The notes under the pieces: model-generated
What the model saw: only the letters and a program-made list of their open reading frames with translations
Database searches by the model: none
What the model was told of the DNA's origin: nothing
Position numbers and translations under genes: made by a program
Shown here: positions 16,543-25,163 of the stretch, piece by piece
Layout of the letters: each line of letters starts with the position of its first letter
Position numbering within the stretch: the stretch's first letter is position 1
Assembly (NCBI GenBank): GCA_000389735.1
Contig: APJY01000002.1
Coordinates: 310,001 to 374,000, forward strand
DNA from: Sulfolobales archaeon Acd1
GTDB taxonomy: Archaea > Thermoproteota > Thermoprotei_A > Sulfolobales > Sulfolobaceae
Direction: 5' to 3'
DNA: 64,000 bases

Positions 16543-17550
16543 TTATTCCCCTTTCTTTAAGTACTTCTCACCGTACATGGCGAGCCTCGCCAGCATCGCC
16601 GAGAGCTGAATCTCGTCGTCCGCCCCCTCCATTATTCTGAACTCAACCTCCCCGATGTAATCCGCCAACAGGACCCTTAGCTCTTCAGGTATCTGAAGTT
16701 CCCCTCCGGTTATCTCCCTGTGAACTTGCTTCACTACGTCTTCCCCTGACAAACCGTAGTTGACCAGTAGCTCCCTGAGCTTCGCCCTAGCCTCGTTGAA
16801 CTTCCCGCTCAACGCTGAGTTTATCATCTCCCTCACCTCCTTCGGCTGGGCAAGCCCTAGGACCTTGTAAACCGCTTCGACCGTCACTTTCCCGTAGGCA
16901 GAGGCGGCCTGTAGGATGTTTATGGACTTCCTCATGTCCCCCTGGGTTATGTCGTAAATGGTCTCTAGGGCCTTCTCGTCGTACTCCACACCCTCGTTCT
17001 TGGCTATGTAGGCCAGCCTGTTCACTACGTCCTCCTTCTTCAGCGGGTAAAACCTGAACAAGGCCGTTCTAGATTGAATGGGCTCGATTATCTTGCTGAG
17101 GTAGTTACAAGCTAAAACGAACCTAGTCGTCTGAGTATAGAGTTCCATCGTCCTCCTCAGGGCCTGCTGGGCGTCCGCGGTCATGTTATCGGCCTCGTCC
17201 AGGAGCACTACTTTAAACGGAACGTCTCCAGGAGGTACGGTTCTCGCGAACTCCTTGACCTTGTTCCTTATCACGTCGATTCCCCTTTCGTCGCTCGCGT
17301 TCAGTTCGAGGAAGTACTGCCTGTAATTATCGCCGTAAAGGTCGTGAACTAGGGCCAAAGCGGCCGTCGTCTTCCCTGTACCAGGAGGGCCGGCGAATAG
17401 TAAGTGAGGCATGTTCTTCTCGGCAACGAACTTCTTCAGCCTCTCAACTATCTCCTTCTGGTTCACTATATCGTCGAGGCTTCTCGGCCTGTACTTCTCT
17501 ACCCAAAGAACTTCCTCTTGAGCTACGGCCACGGTTAACTCACTTCTCAT
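16543..17550 (-). CDS. rfcS: Replication factor C small subunit
   Basis: Clamp-loader small subunit (four copies per complex), 335 residues: Walker A GPPGTGKT at 54-61, Walker [10 protein letters not shown] near 113-121, and the arginine-finger region [14 protein letters not shown], in which the usual SRC reads SRT. Starts with a short non-conserved extension ([13 protein letters not shown]) before [14 protein letters not shown]-like signals lie before 17550; the PEBP gene ends 19 nt upstream on the same strand. Confidence 0.97.
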   Translation of the reverse strand: MRSELTVAVAQEEVLWVEKYRPRSLDDIVNQKEIVERLKKFVAEKNMPHLLFAGPPGTGKTTAALALVHDLYGDNYRQYFLELNASDERGIDVIRNKVKEFARTVPPGDVPFKVVLLDEADNMTADAQQALRRTMELYTQTTRFVLACNYLSKIIEPIQSRTALFRFYPLKKEDVVNRLAYIAKNEGVEYDEKALETIYDITQGDMRKSINILQAASAYGKVTVEAVYKVLGLAQPKEVREMINSALSGKFNEARAKLRELLVNYGLSGEDVVKQVHREITGGELQIPEELRVLLADYIGEVEFRIMEGADDEIQLSAMLARLAMYGEKYLKKGE

Positions 17551-17569
17551 TACGCGTAATTATAAGGAA

Positions 17570-18019
17570 TTACCTCCTCTTGTACTTCCCCATCACGAAG
17601 CCCTCGTCGATCACGTGACCCTCCATAAGCCTCCTGAGCTCGTCGGCATCCATATTGGTCCTCTCAGGGAGCAGGGTATCGAGGGCGTAAACCCTGAAGT
17701 AGTACCTATGGGCAGGGTGAGTTTTCGGAGGACAGGGGCCGCCGTAACCCGTCCTGCCGAAGTCGTTCGTGCCCTGGATGCCGTACTCCGTCTTGGCCGT
17801 CTTCTTCACGCCCTCAGGTAAATGGGTGGTGGTGATATTGTACATGACCCAGTGGATGAACGTTCCTCCCGGCGCGTCGGGGTCCTCAACGATCAGTGCG
17901 TATGACTTGGCGTTGGGTACAGGATCCCATTCTAAGGGAGGCGAAACGTCCATCCCGTCGCATGTGTACTTCTCGGGGATGAAGTCCTCGTTCTTGAAGG
18001 CGGGAGAGCTGACCTTCAT
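17570..18019 (-). CDS. YbhB/YbcL family (PEBP-like) protein
   Basis: 149 residues of the phosphatidylethanolamine-binding protein superfamily: EDPDAPGGTFIHWVMYN at about 46-62 and GPCPPKTHPAHRYYFRVYAL near 94-113, which form the anion-binding pocket. Cellular role in archaea is unknown. It sits in a minus-strand run between psmB and rfcS. Confidence 0.92.
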   Translation of the reverse strand: MKVSSPAFKNEDFIPEKYTCDGMDVSPPLEWDPVPNAKSYALIVEDPDAPGGTFIHWVMYNITTTHLPEGVKKTAKTEYGIQGTNDFGRTGYGGPCPPKTHPAHRYYFRVYALDTLLPERTNMDADELRRLMEGHVIDEGFVMGKYKRR

Positions 18020-18051
18020 AATGGAAGTTAAGGAGAACCGAAATAATAGTT

Positions 18052-18684
18052 TTAGTAGCTCTTCCTCTGAGGAACGAACTCGTACTCCACGTGACCCTCA
18101 GGGGTGATCTTCGACACTATAACGCTAGTACCGGTGAACGAGTCCCACTTTATGGCCGAGAATATCGCCCTTTTGGCCACCTCAACCGCCTCATCTCCTG
18201 TCATGTCCTCCCTATACTCGTCCGCCAGTACTCCTATCGCGTTGGGCGAACCGGATCCGGTCGCGATGTACCTTTTCTCCTCCGTGACCGAGCCGTAGAG
18301 GTCCAAGTAATAAAGGCTGGGACCGTTGGAGTCGTAACCTCCCATGATGAGCTGAACCTCGTACGGGAAGTACTTGTTCATCGAAAGTAGCAGCCCCAGG
18401 TAATTGGCCAGGGCCTTCACGGTAATTGGCCTGTTAGTCATCTTGTTGTAATGGTAGATCTCCTTCGCTAAGTTGTACAGGAACTGAAGGTCGGCCACGC
18501 TACCTGCGGTCGTCATCGCTATGGTGTCCGTGATGTAAACGACCTTCCTCACGAACTTATGTGCCACGTAGAACCCAGCGCTTGCCCTTCTGTCAGCGGC
18601 TAGAACTACAGCGTCTTTAGCGACGATCCCAACCGTTGTGGTTCCAGTCTTGAGCTTCAGGTCTTCAACGAATTTAGAGGACAT
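18052..18684 (-). CDS. psmB: Proteasome beta subunit (catalytic)
   Basis: 210-residue precursor of the 20S proteasome beta subunit. Autocleavage before Thr15 (KTG|TTTVG) would give the catalytic N-terminal threonine. Numbered from that Thr1, Asp17 and Lys33 are present (AADRRAS and VRKVV), so this is an active subunit, unlike the inactive beta paralog that Sulfolobales also carry. Other signatures: [10 protein letters not shown] and the GSG region. The amidase gene ends 8 nt before its start. Confidence 0.96.
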   Translation of the reverse strand: MSSKFVEDLKLKTGTTTVGIVAKDAVVLAADRRASAGFYVAHKFVRKVVYITDTIAMTTAGSVADLQFLYNLAKEIYHYNKMTNRPITVKALANYLGLLLSMNKYFPYEVQLIMGGYDSNGPSLYYLDLYGSVTEEKRYIATGSGSPNAIGVLADEYREDMTGDEAVEVAKRAIFSAIKWDSFTGTSVIVSKITPEGHVEYEFVPQRKSY

Positions 18685-18692
18685 GCCGTCAA

Positions 18693-19874
18693 CTACCTTC
18701 CGACTATCCTTATTATTTCTTCGCTGATCGACAACAGCCTCAGGTCGTCATATAGCGCTCCCGTCACCATCAGACCTACAGGTAAGCCGTTATAGCTCCC
18801 CAACGGGAGCGAAACGCTGGGGGCTCCGAGCAGGTTGAAGAGCTCCGTATTACTGATAAGGGTCTCCCTATACTCCTGTTCCCTCCCCACGACGTCGCTG
18901 ATCCTCGGAGCTACTATCTTGGTCGTCGGAGTCAGCAGGAAGTCCACGCTCTTCATCACCTTAACGAACTCCCTAATCGCGTCCTTCCTAACCCTAAATG
19001 CGTTTACGTAGTCCACGCCGCTCAGGCTCATCCCGAACTCTATAGCCCTCCTCACGTCTGGGAAGTAGAGGTGCTTGTAGGCCTCGTATAAGGGCTTATG
19101 AAAGGCGGCCCCCTCGACTGAGGCTATCACCCTCCTGGCCCCGTTCCCCCTCTGGTCGAGTACAGGTAGCTTCACCTCGGTGACGTCGAAATGGCTGGAG
19201 ATTTTATCCACGACCTTCCTTACGCCCTTTGATCCCTCGTCGTCTCCTAGTCTGAACACTCCTAGGACTAACCTCTTGGAAACGCTCGTCGTCCTGTTCT
19301 CTAGCCGCTTATTCGAGATGACCTCGAACGTCAACCTCACGAGGCTCAAGTCCCTGGCCAAGACTCCTATCGTGTCGAGCGACCAACTGAACGGGATAAC
19401 GCCGTCCGTGGGGATCAGCCCGAGGGTCGGCTTGAAGCCTATAACGCCACAGAGTGAGGCTGGGATCCTCACGCTCCCTCCTGTATCAGTACCTATGCCC
19501 ACGTCCGCCATTCCCAGAGCGACCGCGAGGGCTGAACCGGAGCTACTCCCTCCGGTTATCCTCTCGTTATCTACCGGGTTCTTGGGGATCCCGTAAGCTG
19601 AGGAAGTCCCGGTCGCCCCTATGGCGAACTCGTGGGTGTTGGCCTTCCCGACGACGGTTCCTCCCTCATCCAAGATCCTTTCGACCACCGTGGCGTTCCT
19701 CTCAGGCACGAAGTCGGCTAGTATTTTGCTCCCTGCTGTGGTCCTAACTCCCTTAACGAAAATCACGTCCTTAACGGCGAACCTTAATCCCTTCAGTCTC
19801 CCCTCAGGTTTCCCCCTGACTTCCTTCAGCGTTATGAAGGCCCTGTACCTCTCGTTCAAGCCTTCCAAGCTCAT
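18693..19874 (-). CDS. Amidase signature family enzyme
   Basis: 393 residues, Ser-cisSer-Lys hydrolase: catalytic Lys35 in [11 protein letters not shown], the Gly/Ser loop GGSSSGSA at 108-115, and [13 protein letters not shown] at 128-140 holding the nucleophilic serine. It resembles GatA but is shorter than the usual 470-480 residues, and no gatB/gatC partner is adjacent, so a general amidase is more likely than the glutamyl-tRNA amidotransferase subunit. Substrate unknown. Confidence 0.88.
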   Translation of the reverse strand: MSLEGLNERYRAFITLKEVRGKPEGRLKGLRFAVKDVIFVKGVRTTAGSKILADFVPERNATVVERILDEGGTVVGKANTHEFAIGATGTSSAYGIPKNPVDNERITGGSSSGSALAVALGMADVGIGTDTGGSVRIPASLCGVIGFKPTLGLIPTDGVIPFSWSLDTIGVLARDLSLVRLTFEVISNKRLENRTTSVSKRLVLGVFRLGDDEGSKGVRKVVDKISSHFDVTEVKLPVLDQRGNGARRVIASVEGAAFHKPLYEAYKHLYFPDVRRAIEFGMSLSGVDYVNAFRVRKDAIREFVKVMKSVDFLLTPTTKIVAPRISDVVGREQEYRETLISNTELFNLLGAPSVSLPLGSYNGLPVGLMVTGALYDDLRLLSISEEIIRIVGR

Positions 19875-19903
19875 CCTCGCTCACGCAGAACAGTGGAGGG
19901 TCG

Positions 19904-20335
19904 TCACCTGTACAGATGTAGCTCCTCAAGTCTGTCGAGGACTTCATTCACCAGCTTCTCTATCTCCTCCCTTTTAACTCCCCTCCTCTCCGCCAAGGTG
20001 AGGACCAGCCTCTCGACCTTCCAGTAGGCCTTCATCTCCTCGTTCAGCTTCCTCCAGTCTATCCCCTTCAGGGCTTCGGCGATCCTCTCGTCGTAAGGCA
20101 ACTGCCCCAAGATCATTAGGGCCGCGATGATGGGATATCCCACGTACCCTTTGTAAACCGTCCCGTTGTCTGTGCTGTCCACCTTTGCCCCCTCTATGAC
20201 GACCTTGTAGACCCTATCACCCTCTGAAGAGACCACCTCGAACTCCTTATCCGACACCCTCCTGACCCTTCCATCGGCTATGGCCCCTAAGGCCTCCAGC
20301 ACCTTAATCCTCGGAGGCTTCGCGAGGAGTTGCAC
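19904..20335 (-). CDS. Conserved protein of unknown function
   Basis: 143 residues: beta-rich first half (RVRRVSDKEFEVVSSEGDRVYKVV, residues 24-47, listed as a pattern of strands), a hydrophobic helix GYPIIAALMILGQLP, and a long charged helical C-terminus. No family recognised. Start ATG 20335, just after a TATA-like AT stretch shared with the divergent acryloyl-CoA reductase gene, 33 bp away. First gene of the minus-strand run that continues into amidase and psmB. Confidence 0.6.
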   Translation of the reverse strand: MQLLAKPPRIKVLEALGAIADGRVRRVSDKEFEVVSSEGDRVYKVVIEGAKVDSTDNGTVYKGYVGYPIIAALMILGQLPYDERIAEALKGIDWRKLNEEMKAYWKVERLVLTLAERRGVKREEIEKLVNEVLDRLEELHLYR

Positions 20336-20368
20336 ATTGTTTAAAATCTTTTAACAGCTTTAAACCCC

Positions 20369-21367
20369 GTGAAGGCGGCTGTCGTCCCTGGCCCTAAGCA
20401 GGGCCTAGTGGTTACCGAAGTCCCAGATCCTAAACCCGGGAAAGGCGAGGTAGTGATACGCGTCAACAGGGCAGCGCTCTGTTACAGGGATCTGCTCCAG
20501 TTACAGGGATACTACCCAAGGATGAAGTATCCAGTTATCCTGGGCCACGAGGTCGTCGGAACGATCGAGGAGGTAGGCGAGGGGGTCACGGGCTTCGAGC
20601 CAGGGGAGAGGGTGATCTCACTGTTATACGCTCCAGACGGCACCTGCGACTACTGCCTTTCGGGCGACGAGGCCTACTGCCATTCGAGGCAGGGCTACTC
20701 TGAGGAGTTGGACGGCTTCTTCGCCGAGAAGGCCAGGGTGAAGGTCACGAGCCTAGTGAAGGTGCCCAAGGAGGTAAGCGACGAGGCGGCGGTTCTGGTT
20801 CCGTGCGTTACGGGAATGATTTATAGGGGGATTAGGAGGTCCGGAGGGATAAGGCCCGGCGAGTTGGTTCTCGTCACCGGAGCCAGCGGAGGCGTGGGAA
20901 TCCACGCCATCCAAGTCGCCAAGGCTCTGGGAGCTAAGGTGATAGGGGTAACGACTTCAGAGTCCAAGGCCCCAATAGTGAAGAAGTACGCGGACTACGT
21001 CATAGTAGGAAGGAAGTTTTCCGAGGAGGCCAAGAAGATAGGCGACGTGACGCTGGTTATAGACACCGTGGGCACCCCAACGATAGAGGAGAGCCTGAAG
21101 TCGCTCTGGATGGGAGGTAGGCTCTTGCAGATCGGTAATGTCGATCCGAGCCAGGCGTATCAGCTCAGGTTGGGCTACGTGATCCTTAAGGACATCAAGA
21201 TAGTGGCGCACGCCTCAGCCACAAAAAGGGACGCGTTGGAGACGTTGAAGCTGAGCACCAAAATAGAGCCGGTAATAGCCGCCACGGTTAGTTTAGATCG
21301 TATAAACGAGGGTTACGAGCTCCTGAAGAGCGGCAACAAGGTAGGGAAAGTACTCGTCAAGCCGTAA
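20369..21367 (+). CDS. acr: Acryloyl-CoA reductase (NADPH), MDR family
   Basis: 332-residue medium-chain dehydrogenase/reductase. It closely follows the Sulfolobus tokodaii/Metallosphaera acryloyl-CoA reductase as I remember it: [20 protein letters not shown] near 33-52, [13 protein letters not shown], a cysteine pair in [21 protein letters not shown], the Rossmann motif [10 protein letters not shown], and [17 protein letters not shown]. The enzyme makes propionyl-CoA in the 3-hydroxypropionate/4-hydroxybutyrate CO2-fixation cycle. Start GTG 20369, about 26 nt after a TATA-like TTTAAAA (20339-20346), so leaderless. No other cycle gene is in the window; in Sulfolobales these genes are scattered. 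Confidence 0.85.
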   Translation: MKAAVVPGPKQGLVVTEVPDPKPGKGEVVIRVNRAALCYRDLLQLQGYYPRMKYPVILGHEVVGTIEEVGEGVTGFEPGERVISLLYAPDGTCDYCLSGDEAYCHSRQGYSEELDGFFAEKARVKVTSLVKVPKEVSDEAAVLVPCVTGMIYRGIRRSGGIRPGELVLVTGASGGVGIHAIQVAKALGAKVIGVTTSESKAPIVKKYADYVIVGRKFSEEAKKIGDVTLVIDTVGTPTIEESLKSLWMGGRLLQIGNVDPSQAYQLRLGYVILKDIKIVAHASATKRDALETLKLSTKIEPVIAATVSLDRINEGYELLKSGNKVGKVLVKP

Positions 21368-21450
21368 TATCCGCGTTTTTCGCCTCACAGTATTATCCTC
21401 CGAGACCCCCTTATTCAAATTAAACCGCTGGGAGAAACGGACCTTCGACT

Positions 21451-22035
21451 TTGAAGATCAAGCTCCACGAGCTTACTATCAGCGGGGATATGTTCCCGCA
21501 CTCAGAGAGCGAGGAGGACCAATTCTACGAGCTTTCTGCGCTGGTGCTCGACGAGCTCTTCACGTCTCAGCCCAGGGAAGTGGAAGTGACCGAAGGGTCG
21601 ATCCTCCTGGGGAGCGTCCTCGCCTCGAAGAACGTCTTCGGCGTTTTGGAGAATGTTAGCCTCTTCCCCTTCCAGCCCAGACACAGGTACTCCAGCGGGG
21701 ACGTGACGTCGGTGGTGAGCGAGTCACTCACCATGGCCCTCCTTAAGGACGTGTTTAAGGTCGACCTTAGGAAAGTGGTGCCCGGGAGGACGGCCAAGTT
21801 CGTCGGGGCTTTCACGGATCTCTACGTTCCCCCTGAGTCGTTGGGCGAGCTAGAGCGGGTCTTCGAGGGCAGGAGGGCCCTCTTCGTAGAGATAAGGGGT
21901 TCCGCCACTGGGAGAGGGATGTACGAGAAGGCGGAGAGGGCCTTCAGGACCCTTGAGGCGGTTAGGTACCCGAGGGCCTTCGGGATGGTGAGCTTCGTGA
22001 CGAGGGGTTCCATAGGGTTGGTCTACGTGAGGTGA
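21451..22035 (+). CDS. Protein of unknown function, first of three-gene cluster
   Basis: 194 residues, start TTG 21451 preceded by a TATA-like TTCAAATTAAA about 35 nt upstream. No signal peptide or membrane segment. Features: an acidic N-terminal region (SESEEDQFYE), hydrophobic strands (ALFVEIRGS, FGMVSFVTRGSIGLVYV) and a basic middle. I do not recognise it. Its stop overlaps the next frame by 4 nt, so the two are translated from one message. Confidence 0.55.
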   Translation: MKIKLHELTISGDMFPHSESEEDQFYELSALVLDELFTSQPREVEVTEGSILLGSVLASKNVFGVLENVSLFPFQPRHRYSSGDVTSVVSESLTMALLKDVFKVDLRKVVPGRTAKFVGAFTDLYVPPESLGELERVFEGRRALFVEIRGSATGRGMYEKAERAFRTLEAVRYPRAFGMVSFVTRGSIGLVYVR

Positions 22036-22520
22036 CGCGAATGCCCTGCGAGGACTTCTCGTACTCCCTGATGAAAGCGATGGCCGGCTCTGAGGATGGC
22101 CTCGAGGAAATCAAGGACTGCCGTAGCTTCCTGAGGGAGGAAGTGACGGAACTCAAGGAGAGGCTGACCCTGGCGAAGGCCTCTATCAAGGAGCTCCACG
22201 CGTTACCTGTTGCCATTCGAAAGCACGGCCTCGACGAGGTCGACCTGGTCAAGCTCGCCATGTTCGAGGTCTCCAGGAGGGCCGAGAGGGCTTTCCCCAC
22301 GGGCGAGGAAATCAGAGGTAAGAGGCTCCTCGGGAGGGCTTTAGGGACGGAAAGGACGTTCCTGCTCATAGCTTACTGCGAGGGCTGTAGAGGCGAGAGG
22401 CAGGGATCCCTGAGGAACTCCATGGGGTACTTCGTCCAGCTGGACGAGGTAATCATAGCCGAGATAACGCTTGGCGACAGGGCGAAAGTTATTGCCGAGC
22501 TCGAGGAGTTGATCAGGTAG
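22032..22520 (+). CDS. Protein of unknown function with Cys pairs
   Basis: 162 residues (GTG 22032; ATG 22041 is an equally good start). Largely helical, with long charged helices (REEVTELKERLTLAKASIKEL) and an isolated CEGC at about residues 117-120 plus one N-terminal Cys (PCED), possibly a metal or disulfide site. Overlaps the preceding unknown gene by 4 nt. Not recognised. Confidence 0.55.
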   Translation: MTRMPCEDFSYSLMKAMAGSEDGLEEIKDCRSFLREEVTELKERLTLAKASIKELHALPVAIRKHGLDEVDLVKLAMFEVSRRAERAFPTGEEIRGKRLLGRALGTERTFLLIAYCEGCRGERQGSLRNSMGYFVQLDEVIIAEITLGDRAKVIAELEELIR

Positions 22521-22568
22521 GGTTTCGAAGAAACGTTACGAAATTTAGATAACCGTGTTTATAAAATC

Positions 22569-23219
22569 GTGAAATCTCAGCTCAGAGAGGAGCGGTTGCC
22601 AGAAGCCTCGTTCAGAATGAGCGTTAAGGAGACCGAACTAAGCCTAGACTTCAATTACGGGACTCTCGCCCTGAAGTACGTCTGCGACTCGAGGGGCGTT
22701 TATGTCCAGTACTTCGACGGGGAGAGGAGGCTTTCGATACATAACGACAAGCTCATGGACATGAGGCGGTTGAGGGTCGTAAAGGGCGACGAAGCCCTGA
22801 GGGAGACGAAGGAGATATTGAGCTCCGCAGAGAGCCTCGTGAACGAGGGCATTACCGAGGCCCAGACCTTCTTCTCGGTGGATCTCAATTTGGTCAGGAG
22901 GGCTTATAGCGCGATAGCCGCGAACGTGAAGGTAGATCCCAGGGCCTTCCTCGACATCAAGGTGTCCCAGGTCTCAATAGACGTGAACAGGGAGTTCAGG
23001 AGGGACGCTCCTGGTCTGGTTTCGGCAAGGAGGATGACGGTTAGTCTCGTTCTGGTTGGCGAGAGCGAGCCTTTGACGGTCAAAGTCCTGGAGGACGTAA
23101 GGAGGGAGTATTACGTCAACGGCGTAGTGGATCCAGAGACCTTCCTTAGGAAGGTGAAGGAGTGCTCGATAGTGACGAGCGATTACTTAGCCCTCATAAA
23201 GTCTCTCATAACGATCTAG
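22569..23219 (+). CDS. Protein of unknown function, third of cluster
   Basis: 216 residues if started at GTG 22569. A TATA-like GTTTATAAAAT at 22557-22567 is too near that GTG and predicts initiation near 22590, so ATG 22617 (RMSVKETE) may be the real start, giving 200 residues. Beta-rich, no membrane segments, one conserved-looking patch VSQVSIDVNREFRRDAPGL. Function unknown. It ends the plus-strand cluster that starts after acr and borders the accessory island. Confidence 0.5.
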   Translation: MKSQLREERLPEASFRMSVKETELSLDFNYGTLALKYVCDSRGVYVQYFDGERRLSIHNDKLMDMRRLRVVKGDEALRETKEILSSAESLVNEGITEAQTFFSVDLNLVRRAYSAIAANVKVDPRAFLDIKVSQVSIDVNREFRRDAPGLVSARRMTVSLVLVGESEPLTVKVLEDVRREYYVNGVVDPETFLRKVKECSIVTSDYLALIKSLITI

Positions 23220-23221
23220 GG

Positions 23222-23325
23222 CTTTTCAGTTCCGAAGCCCAGCGGTTCGACCTGAGAACTACTATTGATTCCATGCTAGATCCGTCTTCTTAGAGGAGGA
23301 GCAGTGACGATAGCCTAGGTTCTTT
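23222..23325 (+). repeat. Left copy of a ~100-bp intergenic element flanking the island
   Basis: Begins at the stop of the preceding gene. It shares with a second copy at 28497-28602 the blocks TTCAGTTCC (start), ATTG-ATTCC, CTTC-TAGAGG and GCAGTGA-GA followed by CCTAGG, in the same order and with similar spacing (78 against 83 bp between CAGTTCC and GTGA). The CTTCT/AGGAG arms form a hairpin whose counterpart in the other copy is CTTCC/GGAAG; the closing pair changes from U-A to C-G, which keeps the pairing. No ORF crosses it. Confidence 0.5.
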
Positions 23326-23401
23326 ATCGCCTGGGTGTTTGTCGTTAATGAAAAGTTGTCCTCAGTCTGGTTTACTGCAATATATAGATTTTCCCCTCGG
23401 A

Positions 23402-23456
23402 CTGTTTTAGCATAGTAAAACAGTAAAACACTTTACTTTTAGGTCAGGTAAAAGTA
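23402..23456. repeat. Cluster of three nested inverted repeats
   Basis: CTGTTTTA/TAAAACAG (23402-23409 and 23416-23423), AGTAAA/TTTACT (23422-23427 and 23432-23437) and TACTTTTA/TAAAAGTA (23434-23441 and 23449-23456). All arms are perfect. They fill the space between the end of the unknown gene cluster and the 3' end of the convergent DUF973 gene. Could be a bidirectional terminator or protein-binding array. Confidence 0.6.
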
Positions 23457-23502
23457 CACTTTATGAAAGTTGCAGAGTTAGTGACTGTGGTTAGGCCTAA
23501 CC

Positions 23503-24378
23503 CTAGCCGCCATGACCGCCGCCACCGTCACCGTCACCGTCGTGACCACCACCGTCACCATGGTGATGACCATGGTCTGAGCCAGTATCGTGCCAGCCGA
23601 AGTCGACCGACACTTCTGAGTGAGCTTCCGGCTCTGTATGGCCTAATTTTTCGTAAGAAACATAGGAATAGTACTTCTTAAGGATTGAATACACCTCATT
23701 GTAGGCTATACTTGGCCCTGTGATAGTCGCCAAGAGCAAGAGCAAGATAAATGTTATCAAGGGCGGGAGTCCAATCGGCATTTCGATGACGAGCCCCAGA
23801 AGCGGGAACGGGATGGCAGTCATAATCCCTCCGACCTTCAGCTTGACGCTCTTGTACTTGGACCCGACGAAGAAGAGCGAGATCCCCAACAGTATGTTCC
23901 CAATCGGAATCAAGGGTGGGATCAAGTAGAGGACTGCCCCAGCCTTACCTAACCCCGCGTGAGGCACGTACCTGCTAAGGTAGGAGAATCCCTTATACGT
24001 CCTGTAGACTCCGTAGAATAGGCTGAGGACTCCGGCTAACAAAATGAGGCTCATTATTATGAGCGCTACGTCGTTTTTCAGTAAGAAAGCGAAAGCCTGT
24101 TCGTACGCGGCTAAGAGCGTCTGTATAGACGAGGCCGTCGGGATTAAGCGAGATTCCGCCGGTAAAGACTTCGAGTGCGACAAAGCCACAGCTAAACTGA
24201 GTATGAAGGCGAAAAAGCCCACAGCAACGAAGAAAAAGGTTATAGACCACATACCGTACGTTAGGTTCCCGAGGCCTCTTATCTCGGGGTTAAGGTCCTT
24301 AAGGGCCCGACGAATGGTCTCCCTCATCTCTTTATAATACTTATTCCCTCTGTTTGGGTATGGAACGGTCTCCCTCAT
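23503..24378 (-). CDS. DUF973 family membrane protein with His/Gly/Asp-rich tail
   Basis: 291 residues with about six hydrophobic helices between residues 42 and 235, the layout of the Sulfolobales-specific DUF973 family (function unknown). The C-terminus (from about 262) is a low-complexity tail of His, Gly and Asp (DHGHHHGDGGGHDGDGDGG), likely to bind metal. Start ATG 24378, about 27 nt after TTTATATA (24403-24410), so leaderless. The first 17 codons carry an in-frame duplication of the start segment: MRET occurs at residues 1 and 18. First gene on the accessory island. Confidence 0.8.
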   Translation of the reverse strand: MRETVPYPNRGNKYYKEMRETIRRALKDLNPEIRGLGNLTYGMWSITFFFVAVGFFAFILSLAVALSHSKSLPAESRLIPTASSIQTLLAAYEQAFAFLLKNDVALIIMSLILLAGVLSLFYGVYRTYKGFSYLSRYVPHAGLGKAGAVLYLIPPLIPIGNILLGISLFFVGSKYKSVKLKVGGIMTAIPFPLLGLVIEMPIGLPPLITFILLLLLATITGPSIAYNEVYSILKKYYSYVSYEKLGHTEPEAHSEVSVDFGWHDTGSDHGHHHGDGGGHDGDGDGGGGHGG

Positions 24379-24557
24379 CTCTTTACTTTTTTCTGGGTAT
24401 AATGGTATATAAACGGTCCAGGCGGTATAGGTAGTATGGTCGGAGGCTCATCACTCAAGGACTAGAACCTTCGTGAAACTTAATATTTCGTCTAATTATA
24501 AGGTATATTCTCAACTACTTGGCTAACTCTTCTAAGTTTCTTTTATACTGTAAAGTT

Positions 24558-24740
24558 TCACTCTCCATTTTGTCTCACCTGACTGACCAAGTAGTCCACT
24601 AGAGACTCCTTTGCTTCGGAGAGCATTTCAAACGCCTTAGGGTCGTATGTTTCCGCAATCTTCATAGCCTCATCAATGTAGTAAATTGCGCTCATGATCC
24701 CGACTAAGTTCTCCGAAGAAACTTGGACTGTATTAGCCAT
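24558..24740 (-). CDS. Small helical protein, unknown
   Basis: 60 residues, predicted as two amphipathic helices (ENLVGIMSAIYYIDEAMKIAE and AFEMLSEAKESLVDYLVSQV). A Shine-Dalgarno sequence (GAGGGTGA) lies seven bases before ATG 24740, and the upstream zinc-finger-like gene ends 10 nt away, so the two form an operon. No function recognised; typical of small genes on Sulfolobales mobile islands. Confidence 0.6.
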   Translation of the reverse strand: MANTVQVSSENLVGIMSAIYYIDEAMKIAETYDPKAFEMLSEAKESLVDYLVSQVRQNGE

Positions 24741-24750
24741 ACTTTCACCC

Positions 24751-25011
24751 TCAGCTCGCTATGTCCTCTTCTGTCCTCATCAGCTCCTCCTTCGCTTTCA
24801 TTACCTCCTCTCTAACCCTCTCATCAGAAACTACTAACTGCTTTAGTGTTTCGATATACCAGCAGTGCCCTCTGAAGGTATAACCCTCACAGTCGCAGGA
24901 AGCCATAGTAATCTTCATTATTGGAGGATCCAGAACAATTCTAGTATATTGCAATAGCCCCTTCCTACTCTTGCTCCGAATGTCTGCCGAAACTGCAATT
25001 CCTTCTCCCAA
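24751..25011 (-). CDS. SWIM-like zinc-binding small protein
   Basis: 86 residues. The segment CDCEGYTFRGHCWYIETL at about 39-56 resembles a SWIM domain (CxC-xn-CxH), although the final His position is Tyr (CWY) and a His directly precedes the third Cys, so the metal set may be shifted. The C-terminus is a charged helix (REEVMKAKEELMRTEEDI). SWIM domains bind nucleic acid or protein in mobile-element and recombination contexts. Heads the two-gene minus operon. Confidence 0.55.
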   Translation of the reverse strand: MGEGIAVSADIRSKSRKGLLQYTRIVLDPPIMKITMASCDCEGYTFRGHCWYIETLKQLVVSDERVREEVMKAKEELMRTEEDIAS

Positions 25012-25079
25012 GGTGTTAAAAAACTGAGGTTCTCCTTACGTAACTTTTGGGGGTTTGTGCGGAAACCATGTTTGCTCTA

Positions 25080-25098
25080 TGTGATATTACATATCACA
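25080..25098. promoter_or_regulatory. 19-bp perfect palindrome between divergent island genes
   Basis: TGTGATAT-TAC-ATATCACA, arms of 8 bp. It lies about 70 bp upstream of the SWIM-like gene start (25011, minus) and about 66 bp upstream of the 71-residue gene (25164, plus), whose TATA-like AAATATATTTTAA is at 25116-25128. Position and symmetry suit a dimeric repressor controlling both. Confidence 0.55.
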
Positions 25099-25163
25099 AG
25101 GCCTATAATATAGCATAAATATATTTTAAGTAGTTCAACAGTACAGTTAATAGGGAATTCGAA

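Noticed and set aside
18693-19874. GatA subunit of Glu-tRNA amidotransferase
   Set aside because: Too short and without gatB/gatC neighbours; general amidase is the safer call.
23463-23681. His/Arg-rich plus-strand frame
   Set aside because: A mirror of the Gly/His-rich tail codons of the DUF973 gene on the other strand.
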